DNA from: Glandiceps talaboti
Taxonomy: Eukaryota; Hemichordata; Enteropneusta; Spengelidae
Assembly (NCBI RefSeq): GCF_964340395.1
Contig: NC_135569.1
Span: 4,916,540 to 4,980,539, forward strand
Direction: 5' to 3'
DNA length: 64,000 nucleotides
Part shown: in pieces, positions 1-13,036 of the stretch
Position numbering within the stretch: the stretch's first letter is position 1
How the letters are laid out: each line of letters starts with the position of its first letter
The notes under the pieces: generated by a model
Told to the model about the DNA's origin: nothing
What the model saw: the letters and a program-made list of their open reading frames with translations, nothing else
Database searches by the model: none
Translations under genes and position numbers: made by a program

Positions 1-255
1 TTTGCATCATGGCTATTTATCTGAAGTAAAAGCTCTTAGAAGTCATGAATATTCTATGTGTATCTCATGTCTGCCAAAACCTGTGATGCAATGGTGTTCC
101 ACTGAAAGAACAATGGCGATGAAAAAGAGTTTCAATTGCCAATTAGGTGTTACTTGGCAACTGAATGAAAACTAAGGATACAAAATCATGAAATGACTCT
201 CCACAACCCAAAGTTTATGGAAATACCTTTATTTCCAGGCGTGGTGTTCCCCTTT
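1..255 (-). mobile_element. Fold-back MITE (family B), partial
   Basis: Reversed, this stretch aligns with 22,160-22,400: the same order of blocks is seen (a gtggtgttcccc end, an accattgcatca block, a tattcatgactt block). Only one half of the element lies in the window and there is no coding potential. It is inferred to be a non-autonomous DNA transposon fragment. Confidence 0.5.
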
Positions 256-830
256 AATTCAATACTGCCAAAAATCTGGTGCTTCTACATTAAATAATTT
301 TATATATTCAATCAATTTTTTCATACCACTGCCATATCAATACTAATATGAATTATTTATCGGGCTGTTATATTCTAAGTTATTCTAGTGATAGTCATAA
401 TTTTGAGTGTGTTTGTACCTGTTTCCCCCCATTTTCTGTCGAATGGATTAATCCAGCAATTGTAAATAGCAAGACCCAACTAAAATGTGAGAAATAGCAG
501 GGAAGCGTGCTGTAATTTGAATAGTTTAGAATTATTTTTTTGACGTAATTCTTTTCATTGTAATGTAATTTCACGTTATTGTACCTATCTTCTTATGTTA
601 CATGTAACCATAATTTTTTTATTCAGTTTTTAACACGCCTTTATTCTAAAGTAGAATGTGCCACGGGGATGAATTTGGCTGCATGTCTTAAAATCTCTCC
701 AAACTTTGCGAAACGAAAGCTTGTTTTTTGTCCTTTTGAAATAATACAAGAAATATAGGGTCAACCATCTTGTTTTCAAGGAGATTGATGACAATCTAGT
801 ACTTCCCTATAGAGTTAAACATAGCATTTG
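256..830. other. AT-rich non-coding, nothing recognised
   Basis: I see no open frame, tRNA-like box or internal repeat in this stretch. Confidence 0.6.
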
Positions 831-877
831 GTGGCCATATTGGATGGTGGCCATATTGGATGGCGGCCATATTGGAT
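831..877. repeat. 17-bp minisatellite, about 3 copies
   Basis: The unit ggtggccatattggat is repeated almost perfectly. The core ggccatattgga also recurs in the dispersed repeats at 18.9-19.2 kb and 56.6-56.9 kb, so this may be a remnant of that family. Confidence 0.8.
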
Positions 878-1358
878 TCTAAAATGACTAAATTTTGATA
901 TCATTTTGACCTCTATTTCATATATTTATATGGTGACCCATGATTTTTTTTCTTGATTTTAAATAAGAATGGGTTGGACTTTTCTTGAATAAATAGTAAG
1001 AGTTTAAAATTTATTTCTGAGGCACATTTTACTTTAATAATTATGATTTCTCAGATTTTTTCTATATTTTCTACTTTTATAAGCATTTGGTTTCACTCTG
1101 ATACTTAAAGCTACAGTGGCTGTAACCATGACATTTCACTTAGCAATTGTCATATATGATAATTTACTAGTTATGTTTTACTATTTATATTGAATCACTC
1201 TGTGAACAAAAGCAACCCAGAAACTTGTCATTGTATTTCTGACTGTATATAGCTATAGCTTGGTGTAGTGAGACCATGTTGAATTTGACAAGTCTCTGGA
1301 CTAGAAAATAGAGGTATTTGGCTGTACAATGTATACACCCATGTCAATGTGATATAGT

Positions 1359-1720
1359 TACTACCAAATCAGAGTGGCCATACAGTTTCAATTAGGCAGC
1401 ACCATGATTTTTATGTCTCACAAAAAGTTTTTTGTTACGAATTACACAAAATACAGACATTGACAACAGAAAAGCATATAAAGTGATACATTTTATCTCA
1501 CTGTGAACACAAATCAACAACACTGTCGGATGAAACAAGAAAGACTCAAACTCAAAACTGTTTATTTGTGTTCACAGTGAGATAAGAAGTATCATGTCAT
1601 ATGTGTGCGTGCTATCAGTGCCTGTAGTTTGTTTGTGTAATTCATGACAAAAAAATTGTGTGAGATGTAAAAAAACATCCCACCTAATTGAAACTCTATA
1701 GTCACTCTGATTTGGTAGTA
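1359..1720. mobile_element. Fold-back MITE (family C), copy 1
   Basis: The ends are inverted: ctaccaaatcagagtg at the left and cactctgatttggtag at the right, each next to a TA. Most of the element folds on itself with a centre near 1,545; for example ctcactgtgaacacaaat pairs with atttgtgttcacagtgag. A second copy lies at 48,679-48,998. TA flanks suggest a Tc1/mariner-type non-autonomous element, which is inference. Confidence 0.72.
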
Positions 1721-1922
1721 TGTGTATATGTGGCTGCTCACAATTTTTTCTTCAGTCAATTCACCATGTTCTGGTTACCCTCTCTGAAGCTTTTGATTTT
1801 CAAAAGAACCATCGCTCGAAGGCACCACCCTAAATTTGGATAAAAGCTTGGTTATGGTCGGACACAAAGATCCCATAATTGATTGAGATGACATCCTTAA
1901 ACAAATTAAGTGAACTGTTCTC

Positions 1923-2188
1923 TTCCTGTAATAGTATTTATCTCATGCTAGAGGGTCAAAATAGGACAAGAAAGTTGACTTATTCTCAGTACCTGTAATA
2001 GCATTTTAACTCATGCTAGGGGGTCAAAATAGAACAAGAAGGTTGACTTATTCTCAGTACCTGTAATAGCATTTTACCTCACACTAGAGAGTCAAAATAG
2101 AACAAGAAGGTTGACTTATTCTCAGTACCTGTAATAGCATTTTACCTCACGCTAGAGGGTCAAAATAGAACAACAAGGTTGACTTACT
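1923..2188. repeat. 68-bp tandem repeat, about 3.9 copies
   Basis: The unit contains acctgtaatagcatttta and gggtcaaaatagaacaagaa, and repeats at a constant 68-bp spacing (for example 1,991, 2,059, 2,127). A single diverged copy is present at 62,208-62,275, so the unit belongs to a dispersed family. Confidence 0.88.
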
Positions 2189-2930
2189 GTAAACCTGGAC
2201 ATTTTTGCCGAAGACTTATTTTCGCTTATTTCACTGGAAAACAAAATAAGTAGTGACTAAAATGTCTTCTTATACATGAGCATAATGTACCAGTCTGGTA
2301 ATTAGTAAAAATTAGTCTTTGAGAATTAGCTGAAGACTGTAAAATCGCAAAATTTTCTATTAGCAAATATATCTAGGTTTACAGTATTCTCAGTATTGTC
2401 ACATGTGGCAATAGAAATTAAAGTGTGTATAGTACATGTTGAGTGGAAGTTATAGTGCCAACCGAGAAATCAAATCGCTGTTATGTTTATGTCACACCTA
2501 GGTGGTAGAATTATATTGCCGGTACCGAGAATTGAGATTTGCTGAGAATGGCATGTACTTCAGCAATGGAAAACTTAGAAATTACTTTTCTCAATTTTCT
2601 CTAAAAGGCTACAGTACTACTAATCATTATGGTCGCCACGTGTTTAAAATATGCCTCTGATTAGCGCCCCCTAGTGGCCAAACTATACAATCCTTTGTCT
2701 TTCTGGTAAACAGAATATGGTGAATTCAATGTATATTTGAAAGTTCAACATTGGCAAATTATGATATGTGTAACAAAACTGCCTTTAGGAAAAGTTTAGG
2801 ATATTGCTACAAGAGCTGTATTTTCCAGTATTTTGTATATAATCTGTCAATTATTGTAAATTTATAAGGAATTCTAAATAAATCATATTAAAAGATAAGG
2901 TTTTGGCACATATTTCTTGCATCAAATACA
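2189..2930. other. AT-rich non-coding, nothing recognised
   Basis: I see no gene, tandem repeat or inverted repeat of note here. The stretch lies between a minisatellite and the start of the palindromic satellite region. Confidence 0.5.
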
Positions 2931-3360
2931 CATTTTATTACCGAAAATCAAAGAAAGTTGTGATTTTTCAACTATTGCGCAATAGTTATTGCGTAATAGT
3001 TGAAAAATCGCAACTTTCTTTAATTTTCGGTAATAAAACGTCTCGGTGGCCTAGGTAAATCATATTTTAGAGGATCTATTATATAAAACATGAATTTTTG
3101 AGTAGATTCTAGATAATTTAGGATAAATAATTGAAAAATTCATAGAAATATAAACGGAAAATCTCATATTTTATATTTATTTCTCAATTTTTCATATATT
3201 TATCCTAAATTATATAGAATCTACTCAAAAGTTCATGTTTTATATAATAGATACTCTAAAATATGATTTGCCTCGGCCACCGAAACTTAAAGAAAGTTGC
3301 GTTTTTTCAACTATTACCCAATAAGTCGTTTTTGCAGTCTAAACGGTCGCATTTTCGCGT
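2931..3360. repeat. Leading diverged monomer of the palindromic satellite
   Basis: It has the same two fold-back centres as the main array: an arm with aaagaaagttgtgatttttc meeting its inverse near 2,990, and an arm with gaatctactcaaaagttcat meeting its inverse near 3,180. It is more diverged than the monomers after 4,800. Confidence 0.78.
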
Positions 3361-3792
3361 TTTGTGACCTTTGTGAAGAAATTAGATTTGACGATGTATA
3401 CTGCCATCTACAGTTGACCTTATATTTATCATCGTCTTTCTTAGGCTGGCGTAACCCAGGCCGCTACCTGTACTAACTAGGAATATATTTTGAACCATAG
3501 AGGGCACTATAACCAAGCTGGTACGGGTTAACACTGGTTCTGATGTTGATGTCATGGCAAACTTGGATACAAGCCAATCTGACATCATTCTCACCAGACT
3601 GGAACTATACCTCGCATACACATTTGCTAGACCTTGTATCCCAAATACATTGAAACAATGGCTATTTTTAGTGGCTATCATACATAATATGAACTCAGTA
3701 ATTCTATCTAGCCGAAATACTGTACCTTTATTTTCTACAGTACATTAGATGGCAATGTACAATGTATATATGGCCTTACCACAGGGTAATGT

Positions 3793-3793
<1 letters not shown>
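3361..3793. repeat. Satellite-flanking module, copy 1
   Basis: This ~430-bp sequence recurs in the same orientation at 9,517-9,965. Shared blocks are cagttgaccttata, cgggttaacactggttctga and aatactgtacctttattttc, and both copies run into a (GT)n(GTAT)n microsatellite. Copy 2 differs by small indels. No intact ORF is shared, so it is non-coding or dead. Confidence 0.75.
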
Positions 3794-3872
<79 letters not shown>

Positions 3873-3894
3873 CGTACGTACGTACGTACGTACG

Positions 3895-3926
<32 letters not shown>

Positions 3927-4050
3927 TGTATGTATGTATGTATGTATGTATGTATGTATGTATGTATGTATGTATGTATGTATGTATGTATGTATGTATG
4001 TATGTATGTATGTATGTATGTATGTATGTATGTATGTATGTATGTATGTA
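3794..4050. repeat. Compound microsatellite (GT)n-(GTAC)n-(GTAT)n
   Basis: About 65 bp of pure GT is followed by short GTAC repeats and about 150 bp of TATG repeats. It produces long spurious Val/Cys/Tyr open frames on both strands. Confidence 0.97.
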
Positions 4051-4284
4051 GCATAGAATATTCTGAACCACCAGTGATTAACAGGAGATTAACTTTATCA
4101 ATAGCCAATAAGGAACTAGCCATATCTTTCGCCAATGTTTGCTTCTGAGCCAATAGTGATATACTTTATGTTCAAGCAATAAATATTCTCTATTATGCAA
4201 TTTTTGTGTTCATATATTCAATATTAATCACACTGTAAAAATTATTGTAAACGTGTTTGGATTCGAAAGAAATTTTGAAAGTTT

Positions 4285-7200
4285 AAAAAAAGAAAGATTT
4301 TCCGTTTATATTCTATGAATTTTTCATATATTTATCCTAAATTATCTAGAATCTACTCAAAAGTTCATGTTTTATATAATAAATCTTCGAAAATATTATT
4401 TGCCTCGGCCATGGACACGTTTTATTACCGAACAGTCCAAACGGTCGCAATTTCGCGTTTTTTGACATTTGTGAAGAAATTGGAATTGACGATGTCTATG
4501 GCCCAGGCAAATCATATTTTAGAAGATCTATTATATCAAACATGAACTTTTGAGTATATTCTAGATACTTTAGGATAAATATATGAAAAATTCATACAAA
4601 CAAATATAAAATATAAGATTTTCCGTTTACATTTCTATTGGCTCAGACGTGAACGTTGGTTGTTTACTCCAACATAAGAAAGACGAGGATAAGTATAAGG
4701 TCAACTGTAGATGGCAGTATACATCGTCAAATCCAATTTCTCCACAAAGGTCAAAAAACGCGAAATTGCGACCGTTTGGACTGCAAAAACGACTTATTGC
4801 GTAATAGTTGAAAAATCACAACTTTCTTTAATTTTCGGTAATAAAACGTGTCGGTGGCCAAGGCAAATCATATTTTAGAGGATCTATTAGATAAAATAAG
4901 AATTTTTGAGTAGATTATAGATAATTTAGGATAAATATATGAAAAATTCATAGAAATATAAACGGAAAATGTCATATTTTATATTTATTTCTATGAATTT
5001 TTCATATCCATATACCAGAATCTACTCAAAAGTTCATGTTTTATCTAATAGATCCTCTAAAATATGATTTACCTCGGCCACCGACACGTTTTATTACCGA
5101 AAATAAAAAGAAAGTTGCGATTTTTCAACTATTACGCAATAAGTCGTTTTTGCGGTCTCAAAACACCTTATTGCGTAATAGTTGAAAAATCGCAACTTTC
5201 TTTAATTTTCGGTAATAAAACGTGTCGGTGGTCAAGGCAAATCATATTTTAGAGGATCTATTAGATAAAACAAGAATTTGTGAGTAGATTCTAGATAATT
5301 TAGGATAAATATATGAAAAATTCATAGAAATATAAACGGAAAATGTCATATTTTATATTTATTTCTATGAATTTTTCATATCTTTATGCCAGAATCTACT
5401 CAAAAGTTCATGTTTTATCTAATAGATCCTCTAAAATATGATTTACCTCGGCCACCGACACGTTTTATTACCGAAAATAAAAAGAAAGTTGCGATTTTTC
5501 AACTATTACGCAATAAGTCGTTTTTGCGGTCTCAAAACACCTTATTGCGTAATAGTTGAAAAATCGCAACTTTCTTTAATTTTCGGTAATAAAACGTGTC
5601 GGTGGCCAAGGCAAATCATATTTTAGAGGATCTATTAGATAAAACAAGAATTTGTGAGTAGATTCTAGATAATTTAGGATAAATATATGAAAAATTCATA
5701 GAAATATAAACGGAAAATGTCATATTTTATATTTATTTCTATGAATTTTTCATATCTTTATGCCAGAATCTACTCAAAAGTTCATGTTTTATCTAATAGA
5801 TCCTCTAAAATATGATTTACCTTGGCCACCGACACGTTTTATTACCGAAAATTAAAGAAAGTTGCGATTTTTCAACTATTACGCAATAAGTCGTTTTTGC
5901 GGTCTCAAAACACCTTATTGCGTAATAGTTGAAAAATCGCAACTTTCTTTAATTTTCGGTAATAAAACGTGTCGGTGGTCAAGGCAAATCATATTTTAGA
6001 GGATCTATTAGATAAAACAAGAATTTGTGAGTAGATTCGAGATAATTTAGGATAAATATATGAAAAATTCATAGAAATATAAACGGAAAATGTCATATTT
6101 TATATTTATTTCTATGAATTTTTCATATCTTTATGCCAGAATCTACTCAAAAGTTCATGTTTTATCTAATAGATCCTCTAAAATATGATTTACCTCGGCC
6201 ACCGACACGTTTTATTACCGAAAATAAAAAGAAAGTTGCGATTTTTCAACTATTACGCAATAAGTCGTTTTTGCGGTCTCAAAACACCTTATTGCGTAAT
6301 AGTTGAAAAATCGCAACTTTCTTTAATTTTCGGTAATAAAACGTGTCGGTGGCCAAGGCAAATCATATTTTAGAGGATCTATTAGATAAAACAAGAATTT
6401 GTGAGTAGATTCTAGATAATTTAGGATAAATATATGAAAAATTCATAGAAATATAAACGGAAAATGTCATATTTTATATTTATTTCTATGAATTTTTCAT
6501 ATCTTTATGCCAGAATCTACTCAAAAGTTCATGTTTTATCTAATAGATCCTCTAAAATATGATTTACCTCGGCCACCGACACGTTTTATTACCGAAAATT
6601 AAAGAAAGTTGCGATTTTTCAACTATTACGCAATAAGTCGTTTTTGCGGTCTCAAAACACCTTATTGCGTAATAGTTGAAAAATCGCAACTTTCTTTAAT
6701 TTTCGGTAATAAAACGTGTCGGTGGTCAAGGCAAATCATATTTTAGAGGATCTATTAGATAAAACAAGAATTTTTGAGTAGATTCTAGATAATTTAGGAT
6801 AAATATATGAAAAATTCATAGAAATATAAACGGAAAATGTCATATTTTATATTTATTTCTATGAATTTTTCATATCTTAATGCCAGAATCTACTCAAAAG
6901 TTCATGTTTTATCTAATAGATCCTCTAAAATATGATTTACCTCGGCCACCGACACGTTTTATTACCGAAAATAAAAAGAAAGTTGCGATTTTTCAACTAT
7001 TACGCAATAAGTCGTTTTTGCGGTCTCAAAACACCTTATTGCGTAATAGTTGAAAAATCGCAACTTTCTTTAATTTTCGGTAATAAAACGTGTCGGTGGC
7101 CAAGGCAAATCATATTTTAGAGGATCTATTAGATAAGACATGAATTTTTGAGTAGATTCTCGATAATTTAGGATAAATATATGAAAAATTCATAGAAATA

Positions 7201-9516
7201 TAAACGGAAAATGTCATATTTTATATTTATTTCTATGAATTTTTCATATCTTTATGCCAGAATCTACTCAAAAGTTCATGTTTTATCTAATAGATCCTCT
7301 AAAATATGATTTACCTTGGCCACCGACACGTTTTATTACCGAAAATTAAAGAAAGTTGCGATTTTTCAACTATTACGCAATAAGTCGTTTTTGCGGTCTC
7401 AAAACACCTTATTGCGTAATAGTTGAAAAATCGCAATTTTCTTTAATTTTCGGTAATAAAACGTGTCGGTGGCCAAGGCAAATCATATTTTAGAGGATCT
7501 ATTAGATAAAACAAGAATTTGTGAGTAGATTCTAGATAATTTAGGATAAATATATGAAAAATTCATAGAAATATAAACGGAAAATGTCATATTTTATATT
7601 TATTTCTATGAATTTTTCATATCTTTATGCCAGAATCTACTCAAAAGTTCATGTTTTATCTAATAGATCCTCTAAAATATGATTTACCTTGGCCACCGAC
7701 ACGTTTTATTACCGAAAATAAAAAGAAAGTTGCGATTTTTCAACTATTACGCAATAAGTCGTTTTTGCGGTCTCAAAACACCTTATTGCGTAATAGTTGA
7801 AAAATCGCAACTTTCTTTAATTTTCGGTAATAAAACGTGTCGGTGGCCAAGGCAAATCATATTTTAGAGGATCTATTAGATAAAACAAGAATTTGTGAGT
7901 AGATTCTAGATAATTTAGGATAAATATATGAAAAATTCATAGAAATATAAACGGAAAATGTCATATTTTATATTTATTTCTATGAATTTTTCATATCTTT
8001 ATGCCAGAATCTACTCAAAAGTTCATGTTTTATCTAATAGATCCTCTAAAATATGATTTACCTCGGCCACCGACACGTTTTATTACCGAAAATTAAAGAA
8101 AGTTGCGATTTTTCAACTATTACGCAATAAGTCGTTTTTGCGGTCTCAAAACACCTTATTGCGTAATAGTTGAAAAATCGCAACTTTCTTTAATTTTCGG
8201 TAATAAAACGTGTCGGTGGTCAAGGCAAATCATATTTTAGAGGATCTATTAGATAAAACAAGAATTTTTGAGTAGATTCTAGATAATTTAGGATAAATAT
8301 ATGAAAAATTCATAGAAATATAAACGGAAAATGTCATATTTTATATTTATTTCTATGAATTTTTCATATCTTAATGCCAGAATCTACTCAAAAGTTCATG
8401 TTTTATCTAATAGATCCTCTAAAATATGATTTACCTCGGCCACCGACACGTTTTATTACCGAAAATAAAAAGAAAGTTGCGATTTTTCAACTATTACGCA
8501 ATAAGTCGTTTTTGCGGTCTCAAAACACCTTATTGCGTAATAGTTGAAAAATCGCAACTTTCTTTAATTTTCGGTAATAAAACGTGTCGGTGGCCAAGGC
8601 AAATCATATTTTAGAGGATCTATTAGATAAGACATGAATTTTTGAGTAGATTCTCGATAATTTAGGATAAATATATGAAAAATTCATAGAAATATAAACG
8701 GAAAATGTCATATTTTATATTTATTTCTATGAATTTTTCATATCTTTATGCCAGAATCTACTCAAAAGTTCATGTTTTATCTAATAGATCCTCTAAAATA
8801 TGATTTACCTCGGCCACCGACACGTTTTATTACCGAAAATTAAAGAAAGTTGCGATTTTTCAACTATTACGCAATAAGTCGTTTTTGCGGTCTCAAAACA
8901 CCTTATTGCGTAATAGTTGAAAAATCGCAATTTTCTTTAATTTTCGGTAATAAAACGTGTCGGTGGCCAAGGCAAATCATATTTTAGAGGATCTATTAGA
9001 TAAAACAAGAATTTGTGAGTAGATTCTAGATAATTTAGGATAAATATATGAAAAATTCATAGAAATATAAACGGAAAATGTCATATTTTATATTTATTTC
9101 TATGAATTTTTCATATCTTTATGCCAGAATCTACTCAAAAGTTCATGTTTTATCTAATAGATCCTCTAAAATATGATTTACCTTGGCCACCGACACGTTT
9201 TATTACCGAAAATAAAAAGAAAGTTGCGATTTTTCAACTATTACGCAATAAGTCGTTTTTGCGGTCTCAAAACACCTTATTGCGTAATAGTTGAAAAATC
9301 GCAACTTTCTTTTTATTTTCGGTAATAAAACGTGTCGGTGGCCAAGGCAAATCATATTTTAGAGGATCTATTAGATAAAACAAGAATTTGTGAGTAGATT
9401 CTAGATAATTTAGGATAAATATATGAAAAATTCATAGAAATATAAACGAAAAATGTCATATTTTATATTTATTTCTATGAATTTTTCATATCTTTATGCC
9501 AGAATCTACTCAAAAG
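4285..9516. repeat. Palindromic satellite array, ~374-bp monomer with 4-mer higher-order repeat
   Basis: From about 4,800 the array holds roughly 12-13 near-identical monomers alternating 374 and 373 bp; a gaaaataaaaagaaag variant alternates with gaaaattaaagaaag. The dimer period is 747 bp. Rarer variants (ttgagtagattctcgata, cgcaattttctt, accttggccaccga) recur at 1,494 bp, so the current unit is a tetramer. Each monomer consists of two inverted arms of about 185 bp with fold-back centres in the gtcgtttttgcggtctcaaa segment and the atattttatatttatttcta segment. The 62-aa ORF present in alternate monomers is a by-product of the repeat. Confidence 0.95.
4655..4765 (-). repeat. Inverted fragment of the satellite-flanking module
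   Basis: The string aaggtcaactgtagatggca followed by gtatacatcgtcaaat is the reverse complement of the start of the module at 3,361-3,460. The 3,361-4,765 interval is therefore bounded by inverted repeats that continue into the satellite arms. Confidence 0.75.
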
Positions 9517-9965
9517 TATACGATGTATACTGCTATCTACAGTTGACCTTATACTTATCATCGTCTTTCTTAGGCTGGCGTAACCCGTACCGCTACTTAC
9601 TAGGAATATATTTTGAACAATAGAGGGTGATACGGTACGGGTTAACACTGGTTCTGATGTTGATGTCACAGCCTACGAATTAAATGGCAAACTTGGATAC
9701 AAGCCAATCTGATGGAGCTGACATCATTCTCACCAGAGTGGAAATATAACTTCGCATACACATTTGCTTGACTTGTATCCCAAATACACACGTTAGCAAG
9801 CAGTATAGTGAAATTGCATGTTGAAACAATGGCTATCTTTTTAATATTGGCTGATCATACATAATATGAACTCAGTAATTCTGTCTAGCCGAAATACTGT
9901 ACCTTTATTTTCTACAGTACATTAGATGGCAATGTACAATGTATATATGGCCTTACCAATGGTAA
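9517..9965. repeat. Satellite-flanking module, copy 2
   Basis: It is a direct-repeat partner of 3,361-3,793 and joins the last satellite monomer abruptly after ctactcaaaagta. Copy 2 carries small insertions, for example cacacgttagcaagcagt near 9,790. Confidence 0.78.
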
Positions 9966-9968
9966 TGT

Positions 9969-10017
<49 letters not shown>

Positions 10018-10097
10018 ATGTATGTATGTATGTATGTACTAGTATGTATGTATGTATGTATGTATGTATGTATGTATGTATGTATGTATGTATGTAT
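9966..10097. repeat. (GT)n-(GTAT)n microsatellite
   Basis: This is the counterpart of 3,794-4,050, placed at the same distance from module copy 2. It is shorter and lacks most of the GTAC section. Confidence 0.96.
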
Positions 10098-10405
10098 CTA
10101 TGTATGCATCTCTGTATGCATGTATATGGCATTGCCACAGGGGTATGTAGGTGCTATACGACATTATATTATGTGCCTTCCCACAGTAGCATATGTCGGC
10201 TTTACAAGAGGGACATGTGGTTTATAATCTATTTACTGGGCATCGGGTTGGGTTGGTCTGGGCTCTTGAGCTGGGCTTGAAAAATGAAATTGAAATAGTC
10301 AATAAAATGGTCAAGGTTTTAGCAGTTTGAAGCTGTCGACTTGTAAGTTGCTGTTATCTGGAAAAATTGCACTTACAGTTACCATAGAAACCATAGAGAC
10401 ATAAC
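10098..10405. other. Non-coding, nothing recognised
   Basis: This stretch separates the satellite region from the probable 3' end of the TPRG1L-type gene. No repeat or ORF of note is visible. Confidence 0.5.
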
Positions 10406-10431
10406 AACATGACATTCCACCAAAGCGCTAC

Positions 10432-10437
10432 TTTATT
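10432..10437 (-). terminator. Candidate poly(A) signal AATAAA for TPRG1L
   Basis: It reads AATAAA on the minus strand and is the first exact match I find after the stop codon at 13,037. Confidence 0.35.
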
Positions 10438-11574
10438 GCATAAAACAATTTTTCAAAAAAAACATGAAATCAACATAAACAAACTATCGTAAGTGTACAT
10501 GTACATAAAATGACGAAAGATTTGCTGTAATATAGTGTGTAAGTACACTGTACAATGCATAATAATAGAAGTCCTTGTTTGCATATCTGACATCAGTATA
10601 CATAGTTTGCACTACACTCTAACATCAGTATGAAACCACCGATACATGATACATGTACTGCCAAAGTTTCTGGGCTAAAACATAGCTTGTTCTGAAGTCT
10701 GTCGCTAAAATAACTATAATATGCAAATTAGTGCATTATTATGTAGACTGTTTGATACATCAACTGTCAGTACATATTATGCGACTGAAATTCTTAAAAA
10801 ATAATGGATTTCACATGAAAACTTGAAACAATCTGTTGAGTTTGGCATAAAATTCTTTGTCAACCGTACATGACAAAAACATTGCACAAAATAACAAATT
10901 ATGACTAACTAAAAGTACTGAGTACAATTTACAGCATAATACTTCCATATTTCTCTTGGCAGCTATGCTTTCTTACTAAAAAGATGAAGTTTAAAAAGTT
11001 AAAAATTCAAGTTTCTACAAAAACCTGTGCTAAAAGATATCTGCGATTAGGCTGCAGAAATACATTTGAAAAAAAAAGCTGCATACAAAAATATACACAC
11101 AAAGTGAAGCCCATGTAACACAACAGCAGAAAAATAATACCAAGATATGATTGGTGGATACAGATCATATGACACCTTTGAAAGATCACATGACTATCAC
11201 ATGACTATCACCTTACTAATTAGCTCAACTTTGTACTTATACAAAGCGTTAAGTTTTTTAAATAGATATTTGACATACGTATATATCAGAATTTTGACTA
11301 TGTCTGTAGTTTTTTGATGAATTCACTACCATTTTAATGAGTTTCAAACAGTTTTGAGCACAAATAAATAACATGAAGGAGTTTCAACACCATACGACAC
11401 TGTTATGACAGTTTGGTGAGTGCGAACGACAGAGGAGTGCATTTACTGGTTCCACAATGCATTGCAGTACACTACTACAGATTGGGTTTTGGCTGTGTAC
11501 ATTCTCAACAATATTTACTGATGGAAGCTTGGCATAACTACAGGTCAATCTGTACTTCTTCAATACTTTTGTTC

Positions 11575-11893
11575 GACCAAGTTAGGTATGTTTTCCAAAT
11601 ACTTTCAAATATACAACTTATAAGACCAAGTTAGGTATGTTTTGCAATATTTTCAAATACATAACTTCTATCACCGAGTACAGTATTATCAAGTTAAGTA
11701 TACTTCACAGTACATAACTTTTATCACCAAGTTAGGTATGTTTCACAGTACACTAATTACCAAGTTAAGTATACTTCACAGTACATAACTTTTATCACCA
11801 AGTTAGGTATGTTTCACAGTACACTAATTACCAAGTTAAGTATACTTCAAAGTACATGATTTTTATCACCAAGTTAGGTATGCTTCACACTAC
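11575..11893. repeat. ~72-bp tandem repeat within the putative 3' UTR
   Basis: Units of the type accaagttaggtatgtttca alternate with accaagttaagtatacttca for about four and a half rounds, so the unit looks like a diverged dimer of two ~36-bp halves. Confidence 0.85.
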
Positions 11894-13036
11894 TGTAAAA
11901 TAGATAAGAACTCTTTATAACTAAGGAATTTTTTCAAGTTAATACAATGTTGCACTCATGGAATGAAAACAAAACAAATGGAAGACACACACTATGTATT
12001 GTGGAACCTGTACAAATCTAAACATTTCTATGATGTACATTGTATTATTCTTTATCATCGTTCATAAATATTTATATTAATGATTATAAGTTTGAGCTTG
12101 ACTTTACCACTATAAAGACTCTTATGTAATAAATCTTCATTTTTGCGAATTGTGATAACAGCTAAGATTCATTCATCATTGGCTTGCCAGCTCTTACAGT
12201 ATTTGACAGATGAAGGGGCGCAAACTACGTTTACATGTTTTGGGGATGTAATTTTTTTCTGCAAATTAAAAGGTACCCAGAGTATTCTACTTACTGAAGT
12301 ACACATAGCCATCACTTTGAATTGCTTGAACTCAAATCTGCTATTAGGATATAACTTATAAATTATAAAATGACGTAATTCATGATACGTATCAAAAAAT
12401 CTACAAGAACTTCCTACTGCGCAATCAACAGTTGTAGCAGTACCAAAACATAAATTAGGCTAAACTTGCAATCTAACATTCTAAAAGACACATCTTAAAA
12501 AAAAGGCACTTATATACACCTAAGAGCTGGCAAGCCAACAATGCTAACTACATAAATAGAGTTCTACAGGGCAAGGTGTACAGAAGGTGAAAAGGAAAAA
12601 TATGACAGCGGCACTTGAAGTTTCGACTTACTAAGATTGACACAATATTGAAATGAGATGTTGATATAAACTATTGAATGGACATTGGTATAAACACACT
12701 CTTAGTAGGGTGGTGTTTCTGATGACCTCCAGTGTACATTTTTTGGGACTTCCAAAGACACTCTTTTACACTCTCTTGATTACAGGGTGACTATATGATC
12801 ACAACAAAGTTAGTGCTAACACCAACTTGTGAAATCTACCACGTCGAACAATAGTTTTCGTTTGCGTCTATCTTAGTGAACCGAAACCTCAATTACCGCT
12901 GTAGTTAACAAGTCAAGTTTAGCACGATCCGAATCAAAGACAATTATTATATTTACAAGATGGAATACCACGGCTGTAAATAATCGAAGTTTACAGAGTT
13001 GTTCCTAATGTAATGATTTTGTCTTTCGACTTTGAT

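Larger units (their letters stand above)
10406..13036 (-). other. TPRG1L: Probable long 3' UTR of the TPRG1L-type gene
   Basis: Downstream of the stop codon at 13,037 the first canonical AATAAA on the minus strand is at 10,437-10,432, giving an inferred 3' UTR of about 2.6 kb. An ATTAAA near 11,330 could serve an earlier end. The stretch has no long ORF and includes the tandem repeat at 11,575-11,893. UTR extent is an inference with no transcript evidence. Confidence 0.4.

Noticed and set aside
3745-4153. Long Val/Cys/Tyr or His/Thr/Ile open frames
   Set aside because: They are translations of the GT/GTAT microsatellite. The same applies near 9,970, 31,100, 46,900, 50,400-51,100, 51,450 and 53,800.
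5064-8614. Recurrent 62-aa ORF repeated six times
   Set aside because: It lies across a fold-back centre of the satellite monomer and is present only in the 374-bp variant. Its regular recurrence is explained by the array and there are no protein-family features.
4285-9516. CRISPR-like repeat array
   Set aside because: The units are ~374 bp, contiguous, without unique spacers, in eukaryotic sequence. This is a satellite.
11007-12361. Short ORFs (60-73 aa) between 11.0 and 12.4 kb
   Set aside because: They lie in the putative TPRG1L 3' UTR, on both strands, without family features.
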